Source: CAWKAV01 sp963847735 (GTDB lineage Bacteria; Desulfobacterota; Desulfuromonadia; Desulfuromonadales; BM103). Taken from it: 64,000 nucleotides of DNA. Position numbers and translations under genes: made by a program. Location: positions 310,001 to 374,000 of the forward strand of contig CAWKAV010000016.1 in the NCBI GenBank assembly GCA_963847735.1. Direction: 5' to 3'. Positions 24,254 to 31,183 of the stretch are shown here, in pieces (position 1 is the first letter of the stretch; every line of letters starts with the position of its first letter). Under the pieces are notes generated by a model that was not told the origin of the DNA, made no database searches, and worked only from the letters and a program-made list of their open reading frames with translations.

Positions 24254-24698
24254 CAAGAAACTATTCCAAATTTCCCCGACAGATATTGAAATCCTCAAAC
24301 CTAAATTTGCGACCTTCCTGCTGACCACTGCATGGAAAAACCCCACAGTCAGGAAGTTGACTGTGGGGCAACGAGTTGAGGTTTTTCCATAGGAGAAAGA
24401 ACATGAAGAAGTATGTTCTGGCTCATATGTAACTGAATTGGTCATGTATGTCAAGGGGAAAATGCAGAGAAATGCAGCAAAGCTATGATCCGTTGTCTGG
24501 CCCGGTGTTGCCAGGAAACAGGGTGTGGCCAGTCATGACATTGCATTTGACAGTCCAATAGAAAACCCTACAATTTGTATGGAGCATGAGAAGTTCTGCC
24601 GCGCGGTGATTATTCTCAAGGCCGGCATCGCAGCTTACAGATGGATTAATCTCCTCTGCCGGATTTCATGATTGGATTTCTTTAAGGAGTCTTTTTGA
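24254..24698 (+). other. Intergenic region with nested hairpins and a possible 9-codon reading frame
   Basis: The first half has the nested inverted repeats described separately. At 24403-24432 a nine-codon frame (MKKYVLAHM) starts 7 nt after a perfect AGGAG, and an AGAACAT/ATGTTCT hairpin overlaps its start. The rest, to 24698, contains no recognised element. Confidence 0.4.
24332..24390 (+). terminator. Nested inverted repeat: terminator hairpin inside a second arm pair
   Basis: The inner stem CCCCACAGTCA/TGACTGTGGGG (24341-24351 with 24358-24368) is perfect over 11 bp. The outer arms ATGGAAAAACC and GGTTTTTCCAT (24332-24342 and 24380-24390) are also exact complements and overlap the base of the inner stem. 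The two could be alternative structures or a cruciform. It lies 80 bases past rlmD and would terminate its transcript. Confidence 0.65.
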
Positions 24699-25070
24699 AT
24701 GGATTATGAAATGTCGGTTATCTTCAAGGGCGATTATGTTGAAGTTCGCTCGATCGGAGAAAAAAGTTATCAATCCGCGGTGACTCTCTGGCGCGAAATT
24801 ATCAAGGTATGTGACGAACATCACTGCTTCAAGGTGCTTGGCATCGGTGATTCAACCAAACCGATGTCGACCATGGATGTGATGAATCATGAGAAGCTTT
24901 TCAAGGATTTTGCAATCACACGTAAGTACAAAATTGCCTGGGTCGAACTGAACAAAAACGCGCAGGGCAGTATCCAATTTCTCGAAATGGTACTGCTTAA
25001 TCGAGGGTTATTGAATGGCATGTTGTTTCCAGATGTTGTGGAGGCGAAACGGTGGCTGCTTGAAGAATAA
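24699..25070 (+). CDS. Small STAS/SpoIIAA-like protein of unknown function
   Basis: This 123-residue soluble alpha/beta protein opens MDYEMSVIFKGDYVEVRSIGEKSY, alternates strands and amphipathic helices (SAVTLWREIIKVCDEH; IAWVELNKNAQGSIQFLEMVLLNRG) and ends FPDVVEAKRWLLEE. The strand order and the terminal F-x-D-x-x-x-A-x-x-W-L motif resemble STAS/SpoIIAA-like sensor domains seen as stand-alone proteins in deltaproteobacteria. That is a similarity judged by eye. AAGGAG precedes the start. No functional partner is next to it. Confidence 0.6.
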   Translation: MDYEMSVIFKGDYVEVRSIGEKSYQSAVTLWREIIKVCDEHHCFKVLGIGDSTKPMSTMDVMNHEKLFKDFAITRKYKIAWVELNKNAQGSIQFLEMVLLNRGLLNGMLFPDVVEAKRWLLEE

Positions 25071-25126
25071 TCAATGCTTGTTGCCTGCCGGCCCGGGAGT
25101 CAGCTCGTCCCTCTAATCTCATGTAA

Positions 25127-25744
25127 ATGGTGATGCAGATGCGCACTCTCTGGCTGGTCGTCTTCTTTGCGACCCTGCTCTGGTCGGGTATTTCCCCCAA
25201 GGATACCATGACCTGGTTGCTTGAAGTTCTGCCAGCCCTGATCGGCGTGGCCGTGCTGGCGGTGACCCGTCGCAAGTTCCCGCTGACGGGCCTGGCCTAC
25301 ATTCTGGCCCTGTTCCATTGCCTGATCCTCATGGTGGGCGGCCATTACACCTACGCCGAAGTGCCGCTGTTCGATTGGATACGTGACTGGTTTGAACTGG
25401 AGCGCAACAATTATGACAAGGTCGGTCATTTCGTGCAGGGCTTCGTGCCGGCGATCATCGCGCGCGAGATTTTATTGCGCAAGGCCATTGTTGCAGGGAG
25501 GGGTTGGCTGTCGTTTATCGTTGTCAGTATCTGTCTGGCGATCAGTGCTTTTTACGAACTGATCGAGTGGTGGGTGGCCATCGCCTCTGGTGGTGCGGCA
25601 GAGGCATTTCTCGGCACCCAGGGATATATATGGGATACCCAGTCGGACATGATGTACGCCCTGGTTGGCGCGATTGCGGCGTTGGTGTTGCTGTCGAGAG
25701 TCCATGACCGGCAAATGCGCTCGGATGCGGGCTGGGGGTCGTGA
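25127..25744 (+). CDS. DUF2238 (YjdF-like) integral membrane protein
   Basis: This is a protein of about 200 residues with five or six helices. GGHYTYAEVPLFDWIRDWFELERNNYDKVGHFVQGFVPAIIARE and ISAFYELIEWWVAIASGG with LGTQGYIWDTQSDMMYALVG are the conserved DUF2238 blocks, rich in His, Asp and Glu on the membrane surface. The function of the family is unknown. The start is either ATG 25127 or the internal ATG at MRTLWLVVF (25139). It is followed by a bidirectional terminator shared with the convergent gene. Confidence 0.8.
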   Translation: MVMQMRTLWLVVFFATLLWSGISPKDTMTWLLEVLPALIGVAVLAVTRRKFPLTGLAYILALFHCLILMVGGHYTYAEVPLFDWIRDWFELERNNYDKVGHFVQGFVPAIIAREILLRKAIVAGRGWLSFIVVSICLAISAFYELIEWWVAIASGGAAEAFLGTQGYIWDTQSDMMYALVGAIAALVLLSRVHDRQMRSDAGWGS

Positions 25745-25776
25745 AACGAGGTTTACAACCAAGCGCTTAAGCCACA

Positions 25777-25813
25777 AAAAAGCCATGAGACCAAACCGGT
25801 CCTCATGGCTTTT
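25777..25813. terminator. Bidirectional terminator between convergent genes
   Basis: AAAAGCCATGAG and CTCATGGCTTTT form a 12-bp stem flanked by A and T runs on both sides. It serves the DUF2238 gene from the left and the 25866-26252 gene from the right. Confidence 0.85.
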
Positions 25814-25865
25814 CTGATTTATAAGATTTCCACGTTCCCCGTGCCGCGTCCCTCGCTCCTGACAT

Positions 25866-26252
25866 TTAAGGTGATATAGGCATGTTGTAGTTGGTCATCA
25901 CAACATCCATGTTCAGAAGGAAGCGGCTGAACTCGTTAAAGGTCATGCTGGCAGGTTTGACCAGGAAGAGGGCGACGATACTGACCACGGTCGCTGCGGC
26001 CACCCAGTTGAGAACCAGGTTGCGCAACTCCCAGTTCGGTTCCGCATGCTCTTTGCTGTCTGACTGTTCCCTGACCGGTAACTTTTCGGCCATGTGCCGC
26101 ATGATTTTCCCCGAACAGAGAAAGATCACAGCGGAGATCGCAAACTGGGGAAGGATCTCCAGCGAAGCCTGTCCGGTCGCTAGTGCGCTGGCGTAAAATG
26201 CCAACGCGCCAAGCCCGAGCATGGTCATCTGGCGGCTGAGTTTCGCGTTCAT
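25866..26252 (-). CDS. Small membrane protein of unknown function
   Basis: This 128-residue protein starts MNAKLSRQMTMLGLGALAFYASALA, with two close helices at the N-terminus (about residues 8-27 and 32-50) and one near residues 88-108 (LNWVAAATVVSIVALFLV). A charged cytoplasmic loop (MRHMAEKLPVREQSDSKEHAEP) lies between them. It is 60 bases behind the YaaH-like gene on the same strand and is probably co-transcribed with it. I know no family assignment. Confidence 0.6.
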   Translation of the reverse strand: MNAKLSRQMTMLGLGALAFYASALATGQASLEILPQFAISAVIFLCSGKIMRHMAEKLPVREQSDSKEHAEPNWELRNLVLNWVAAATVVSIVALFLVKPASMTFNEFSRFLLNMDVVMTNYNMPISP

Positions 26253-26312
26253 CTGCTTGGTTTCTTTCGGTTTGCGTTCACATTTACAAATTATCGATAA
26301 GCGCATCTTCTG

Positions 26313-27095
26313 TCAAGAGCGGACCTTTCCTGAACTTGCCATCTGGGGCTGAAACAAATGTTGCGCCTCGCCGCTGATATGGCGCAGCCCCAGGTATATT
26401 CCCGGCAGGCCGCTGAGCAGCCCGATCAGGGCTGAACTGTGCAGCAAGATGGTGCTGCCGGTCGCGTGAGCCAGAGCAAGCACGAGCAGGAAGGCTGTCA
26501 TCAGGTTAAAGACCACACGGCAGATGCGGGTTAGCTGTTCGAGCCCCTGGCAGATAACCAGACTGAACATCCCCCACATGGCCAGATACCCCATCATCGG
26601 TATCGGCCCTGGGATCGAGCCGTACCCGGCTCTTGGCAGAATATCGAGAGCCAGAATCGAGAGCCAGAAGAGGCCGTAGCCGGTAAAAGCGATGGCGCGA
26701 AGAGGGTTGCTTTTTAGAGAATTCAGCCCTGCTGAAATCTGCCCGACGGCACCCAGCATGATAATGATTGCCAATAAATGCAAATTCAGCGCAACGTTTG
26801 GCAATCTGTCAGCGGCATAGCTTGCCACCGTGACGCCGTAGCAGAATAGGCCAAGCACCGGCAACTTGTATTTATACCCCGTTGGTTGAACCGGGCTGGT
26901 ATGGCCGAGCTCTGGCAGGCCGGGCTTATTCTGACCAATGCGGTCGGCCAGTTCACGGTATTTTTGGCAGTCCTGATACTGACACGAGCAAAATTTGATG
27001 ATCATGCTGGCATCGTGTGAGGATATGTAACCGCAACCGACGTCGCAAATATCTTCATCGTGATCGTAGTATGGGCAGACTGCTGTTTCCTGCAT
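26313..27095 (-). CDS. Cys-rich domain fused to a GPR1/FUN34/YaaH-like membrane domain
   Basis: This 260-residue protein starts at MQETAVCPYYDHDED, preceded by AGGAGGT. The first 45 residues hold six cysteines (positions 7, 17, 21, 36, 38, 43) in a C-x9-C-x3-C-x14-C-x1-C-x4-C pattern, suggesting a metal or Fe-S site. After a Pro-rich linker, six helices follow with NPLRAIAFTGYGLFWLSILAL and GYLAMWGMFSLVI, which resemble the succinate-acetate transporter (SatP/YaaH) family. The typical NPAPLG motif of that family is not seen, so this is a distant relative. Acetate or succinate transport with a redox- or metal-sensing head is an inference. Confidence 0.65.
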   Translation of the reverse strand: MQETAVCPYYDHDEDICDVGCGYISSHDASMIIKFCSCQYQDCQKYRELADRIGQNKPGLPELGHTSPVQPTGYKYKLPVLGLFCYGVTVASYAADRLPNVALNLHLLAIIIMLGAVGQISAGLNSLKSNPLRAIAFTGYGLFWLSILALDILPRAGYGSIPGPIPMMGYLAMWGMFSLVICQGLEQLTRICRVVFNLMTAFLLVLALAHATGSTILLHSSALIGLLSGLPGIYLGLRHISGEAQHLFQPQMASSGKVRS

Positions 27096-27110
27096 ATGCA
27101 CCTCCTGCAA

Positions 27111-27549
27111 GGGCTGTCATTCAGCTTGTGTCATTGATTGAAAAAATGGGTCCGGTCCATCGGTAACACTGAAGCTTGACCGGACCCTAATAGAGTCACA
27201 TTTCTTAATTGAGCAAACCATGTACCAAAAGACGATTTACTTGATTATATCTTTTTTATTGTTTTGTTTCAGTGGGTTATGCATTTGGATGGGGATGTTT
27301 GTCGCGGGCGGGCCGGGCATTTAATTTGCAGATTTGCAAAAGTGTCAAATCTGCTTTTGCATTTGTGCAAAGTTGTGGATCCAGGAATTTGAAAGGGGAG
27401 GGTGTCTCTGCGCTTTTGCATATAGGCACAAGAAACTGCTCAGCTCAGGGGGCTTTATACGAACATGACCATTTATTGCAATGTACCAAAAAAGCCAACA
27501 GCCAGAAGTCGCTGAAATCAAGTTTTTCCGGCAATATTATCTAACGCTC
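27111..27549. other. Intergenic region with one hairpin and a doubtful 34-codon frame
   Basis: This 440-base stretch separates two leftward transcripts. It contains a hairpin with a 10-bp GGGTCCGGTC/GACCGGACCC stem and a 20-nt loop at 27148-27187, just upstream of the YaaH-like gene, and the small plus-strand frame at 27220-27324. No other coding frame is convincing. Confidence 0.45.
27220..27324 (+). CDS. Possible 34-residue single-helix membrane protein
   Basis: ATG to TAA encodes MYQKTIYLIISFLLFCFSGL and a further 14 residues ending VAGGPGI. It has one clear hydrophobic helix with a lysine at the front, like many small membrane proteins. There is no good ribosome binding site, and codon evidence is too short to judge. 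Confidence 0.22.
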   Translation: MYQKTIYLIISFLLFCFSGLCIWMGMFVAGGPGI

Positions 27550-28242
27550 CTATAAGTTTTCCGGTAAAACAACCCTCTCTGCAACACCGTCAGCCTCCAG
27601 TCCTCCGGCAGCCAAACGTTCAAGAAATTCCTGACGGGGAATATGTCCGGCACCCATGCTGAGCAGGTGCGGATTGGGAACCTGGCAGTCCAGAAGAACA
27701 AAGCCCTCCCTCTCCAGATGTCGGGCCAACTGCGCCAGGATGACTTTGGAGGCATTGGGCTGAGAATGGAACATCGATTCACCGAAGAAAAACTTACCGA
27801 TGGCGACACCGTATAAGCCGCCGACAAGCTTGCCAGCGCACCAGGCTTCCACAGAATGTGCAAAACCAAGCATATGCAGTTTTTTGTAGGCGCCCTGCAT
27901 GTCTTCAACCAGCCAGGTTTCTTCGCCTCTGTTAATCCGAATATCGGCGCAGGTTTTAACGACTTGATCAAAGGCCCGATTGCAGGTCAGGCGGAAACGC
28001 TTTTGTTTGATAAGTCGTTCAAGTCGACGAGATACATAGATGTTTTTCGGAATCAGCACACAGCGGGGGTCGGGTGACCACCACAGGATCGGTTCCTCTT
28101 CACCATACCAGGGAAAGATGCCGAGTTGATAAGCCAGGATCAATCGTTCTGGAGAGAGGTCTCCGCCGACCGCCAGCAGTCCTTCGGTCGTGGCCAGGCG
28201 CGGGTCGGGGAAAATCAACTTATCGGTAAGACGGAAGACGGG
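27550..28242 (-). CDS. aat: Leucyl/phenylalanyl-tRNA-protein transferase
   Basis: Aat attaches Leu or Phe from tRNA to proteins with N-terminal Lys or Arg, creating N-degrons for ClpS/ClpAP. The start is MPVFRLTDKLIFPDPRLA. GLLAVGGDLSPERLILAYQLGIFPWYGEEEPILWWSPDPR, SVEAWCAGKLVGGLYGVAIGKFFFGESMFH and LLDCQVPNPHLLSMGA are the classic blocks. The length is 230 residues. It is the third gene of clpS-clpA-aat, 84 bases behind clpA. Confidence 0.96.
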   Translation of the reverse strand, partial: PVFRLTDKLIFPDPRLATTEGLLAVGGDLSPERLILAYQLGIFPWYGEEEPILWWSPDPRCVLIPKNIYVSRRLERLIKQKRFRLTCNRAFDQVVKTCADIRINRGEETWLVEDMQGAYKKLHMLGFAHSVEAWCAGKLVGGLYGVAIGKFFFGESMFHSQPNASKVILAQLARHLEREGFVLLDCQVPNPHLLSMGAGHIPRQEFLERLAAGGLEADGVAERVVLPENL

Positions 28243-28326
28243 CATCAGAAGAGCGGCACGCGGCACGCCGTATGAGGAGTTCAAAAGCATAAGGGCTCAT
28301 GGTTTTCGCGTTCCGCGTCGCGGATT

Positions 28327-30573
28327 TTAACTGAAGCTGAAATCGAGCTTGCCTGACTTGAGGGCGATGTGGACTTTTCCAGCCCCGGTAAGCCGCCCAA
28401 ACAGGATTTCATCAGCCAGTATGTTGCCGATTTCGTTCTCGATCAGGCGACCCAGAGGACGGGCACCGAAAACCGGGTCATAACCGCGGCGGGCCAAATC
28501 ATGTCGAGCTCCGGCGGTCAGACTCAAAGTGACTTTACGCTCATCCAGTGAGGTTTGTAATTGACGGATGAACTTGTCAACCACACGGGTCATGATGTCC
28601 TCGTTGAGGGGAAGGAAGGAAATAATCGCGTCGAGGCGATTGCGGAATTCCGGAGAAAAGGTTTTCTCGACGGCCTGGCGGGTCTGACCTGGCAGGCGGT
28701 CACCAAAGCCGATCGGTATCGTACTCATTTCCCGGGCCCCGACATTGCTGGTCATGATCAAAATTACATTGTGGAAGTCTGCCTTGCGACCGTTGTTGTC
28801 GGTCAGGGCGCCATGATCCATAACTTGCAGTAGAATATTGAAGATGTCCATGTGAGCCTTCTCGATTTCGTCGAGAAGCAGCACCGCGTGAGGGTTGCGA
28901 ATCACGGCGTCTGTCAAAAGGCCCCCCTGCTCGAAGCCGACGTATCCAGGGGGTGATCCGATCAGCCGTGACACCGCGTGTTTCTCCATGTATTCACTCA
29001 TGTCAAAGCGTAGGAACTCTATTCCCATTTGCGCGGCAAGCTGTCTGGCAACTTCGGTTTTTCCCACCCCTGTAGGTCCGGTGAAGAGGAAGGATCCGGT
29101 CGGTTTCTCCGGTTGACCGAGACCGGCACGGGCCCGTCGAATCGCCTGGCAGAGTTGATCGATCGCCTGTTCCTGGCCGAAGACCTGCCGTTTTATAGAT
29201 CGATCCAGTTCCTTAAGTTTACGCCGGTCGGTCTGGGCGAGTTTGCGGGCCGGGATGCGGGCCATGCTGGCCACCACGCTTTCAATGTCAGCGACACCAA
29301 TGGTAGGACGTTTGCGAGGAAAGAGCCGCAGCCGGGCTCCCGCTTCGTCGATGACATCAATTGCCTTATCCGGCAAGCGACGGAAATTCACATGCCGGGC
29401 AGATAAAACGGCTGCCGCTTCAAGGGCCGCAGTTGTATATTTTACACCGTGATGTTCTTCGTAGGCCTCCTTGAGACCCTGCAATATTTCGATCGTCTCG
29501 CCAATGCTTGGTTCCAGCACATCAATCTTTTGGAAACGCCGCGAAAGGGCTCGATCCTTTTCAAAGAGGTTTTTGTATTCTTCGTAAGTGGTCGACCCGA
29601 TGCAGCGGATTTCTCCGGCACCAAGCATAGGCTTGAGAATGTTGGCTGCATCGAGGGAGCCGCCGCTGGTCGCACCGGCACCGACAATCGTGTGAATCTC
29701 GTCGATCACCAGAATGGCCCGTGGGCGTTTTGACAGAGCCTGCACCACGGCTTTCAAACGCTCTTCAAAATCGCCCCGGTACTTGGTCCCTGCCAGCAAA
29801 GATCCCATATCGAGGGCGAAGAGCTCGGCGTCCTGCAGCACTTCCGGCACCTCATGGTCGAGGATGCGCAGAGCCAGTCCTTCTGCTATGGCTGTTTTAC
29901 CGACGCCAGGCTCACCGACCAGAACCGGATTGTTTTTGCGTCGACGGCAGAGGGTTTGAATCGTGCGTTCCAATTCGGCCTGTCTGCCAACCAGGGGATC
30001 AATTTTGCCCTTGGCTGCCCGCTCGAGAAGATTGATCGTAAAAGCTTCGAGGGGATTGATTCTCTTCGCGGGTTTGGTGCCGGGGGCTTGCTCGGTCTGC
30101 TCCTCCGGTTCCTGCTGGTCAGACACGGAACCCTGCAATGGAACCTTGGTGATGCCGTGTGAAACATAGTTTAAAAGGTCGAGACGCGAGACCCCTTCAG
30201 CCTGGAGAATCTGGGCTGCCAGGCAGTCCTCCTGTTCAAGGATTGCCGAGAGAACATCGCCGAGACCAATCTCTTTTCGCCCCGACGACTGCATGTGCCT
30301 GACGGTTCTCTGCAAGACATTCTGCAGCCCGACCGTCTGCTCGGGCATATTCTCGTCGGTTTGTTCCAGCGACTCGAGGTGTTGATCGAAAAAGAGCTCA
30401 ATATCCAGCCGCAGGCTGTCGATGTCACCGCCGCAGGCTTGCAGAATCTCCTGGCCATGTTCATCAAAAAGCATGGCATACAGGACATGCTCGGTAGTCA
30501 GAAATTCATGATTCCGGCGTTGGGCTTCTCTGACGGCGAGAGAAAAAGCTATCTGAACATCCTGGCTAAACAT
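28327..30573 (-). CDS. clpA: ATP-dependent Clp protease ATP-binding subunit ClpA
   Basis: This AAA+ unfoldase of about 748 residues feeds ClpP. The start is chosen at MFSQDVQIAFSLAV, matching the family N-terminus; ATGs 6-8 codons earlier are possible. Two Clp_N repeats (about 1-145) are followed by AAA module 1 with GEPGVGKT and DEIHTIVGAG, and AAA module 2 with GPTGVGKT and LLLDEIEKAHMD. The C-terminal D2-small domain ends DFSFS. Sensor Arg residues (RLIGSPPGYVG loop; FRNRLDAI) are intact. It lies between clpS and aat; clpP is not in the window. Confidence 0.96.
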   Translation of the reverse strand: MFSQDVQIAFSLAVREAQRRNHEFLTTEHVLYAMLFDEHGQEILQACGGDIDSLRLDIELFFDQHLESLEQTDENMPEQTVGLQNVLQRTVRHMQSSGRKEIGLGDVLSAILEQEDCLAAQILQAEGVSRLDLLNYVSHGITKVPLQGSVSDQQEPEEQTEQAPGTKPAKRINPLEAFTINLLERAAKGKIDPLVGRQAELERTIQTLCRRRKNNPVLVGEPGVGKTAIAEGLALRILDHEVPEVLQDAELFALDMGSLLAGTKYRGDFEERLKAVVQALSKRPRAILVIDEIHTIVGAGATSGGSLDAANILKPMLGAGEIRCIGSTTYEEYKNLFEKDRALSRRFQKIDVLEPSIGETIEILQGLKEAYEEHHGVKYTTAALEAAAVLSARHVNFRRLPDKAIDVIDEAGARLRLFPRKRPTIGVADIESVVASMARIPARKLAQTDRRKLKELDRSIKRQVFGQEQAIDQLCQAIRRARAGLGQPEKPTGSFLFTGPTGVGKTEVARQLAAQMGIEFLRFDMSEYMEKHAVSRLIGSPPGYVGFEQGGLLTDAVIRNPHAVLLLDEIEKAHMDIFNILLQVMDHGALTDNNGRKADFHNVILIMTSNVGAREMSTIPIGFGDRLPGQTRQAVEKTFSPEFRNRLDAIISFLPLNEDIMTRVVDKFIRQLQTSLDERKVTLSLTAGARHDLARRGYDPVFGARPLGRLIENEIGNILADEILFGRLTGAGKVHIALKSGKLDFSFS

Positions 30574-30649
30574 CTGTCTCGAAGACTCCATTATCAACAG
30601 CGCTGGTTGTGTGAATTCGTTATTTACCGTGTTTCAATCTTATCGCAAA

Positions 30650-30964
30650 TCAAGCCTGTTGCAGGGAACAGCGTAATGGAAAACCCTCATTGCGCGCCAT
30701 ATTGTGCACCTTGTCCATCTTGGTTTCTGCAATTTCGTAAGGATAGACACCGCAGATTCCGGAACCTTTGAAGTGGATGTGCAGCATGATCCGGTTCGCT
30801 TCAGTCGGAGACTTGTGAAAAACGGTGATGAGAGCTTCAACGACAAACTCCATCGTTGTGTAGTCATCATTGTGCATCAGGACAGTGAACATTGGCGGGC
30901 GGTTGATCCTGACACGACTTTTTATGTCAGAATGAGTCCGGTTGCCAGAGGTCGGCTTTGTCAC
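30650..30964 (-). CDS. clpS: ATP-dependent Clp protease adaptor ClpS
   Basis: This is the N-recognin adaptor that binds N-terminal Leu/Phe/Tyr/Trp and delivers substrates to ClpA. It is 104 residues long. The binding-pocket region PPMFTVLMHNDDYTTMEFVVEAL contains the conserved N-D-D-Y-T-T residues, and HFKGSGICGVYPYEIAETK carries the ClpA-contact helix. It is the first gene of clpS-clpA-aat, 77 bases ahead of clpA, and is divergent from the GGDEF/EAL gene. Confidence 0.96.
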   Translation of the reverse strand: MTKPTSGNRTHSDIKSRVRINRPPMFTVLMHNDDYTTMEFVVEALITVFHKSPTEANRIMLHIHFKGSGICGVYPYEIAETKMDKVHNMARNEGFPLRCSLQQA

Positions 30965-31063
30965 GACTTTACCTCATAAAATACGGTGCAAATCAACAAA
31001 TCAAAGAGGCCCGATTCTAGCACATAAAGCAACCCCCTGTCACCGTTGTCCGCTCTCCTCAAT

Positions 31064-31091
31064 TTGACAGAGAAATTTTATACAATAAAAT
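31064..31091 (+). promoter_or_regulatory. Candidate promoter of the GGDEF/EAL gene
   Basis: A perfect -35 TTGACA (31064-31069), a 16-bp spacer and -10 TAAAAT (31086-31091) point rightward toward the signalling gene. They lie in the 150-base gap divergent from clpS. Confidence 0.55.
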
Positions 31092-31183
31092 CTATCAAAT
31101 GAGTCTATTCTCCGGTCATCTTGAGACCCTTTTGGCGCCGATTTTTTTGCGGGCCGCCAGTTATTTTGTCGGTATTTGTTTCT

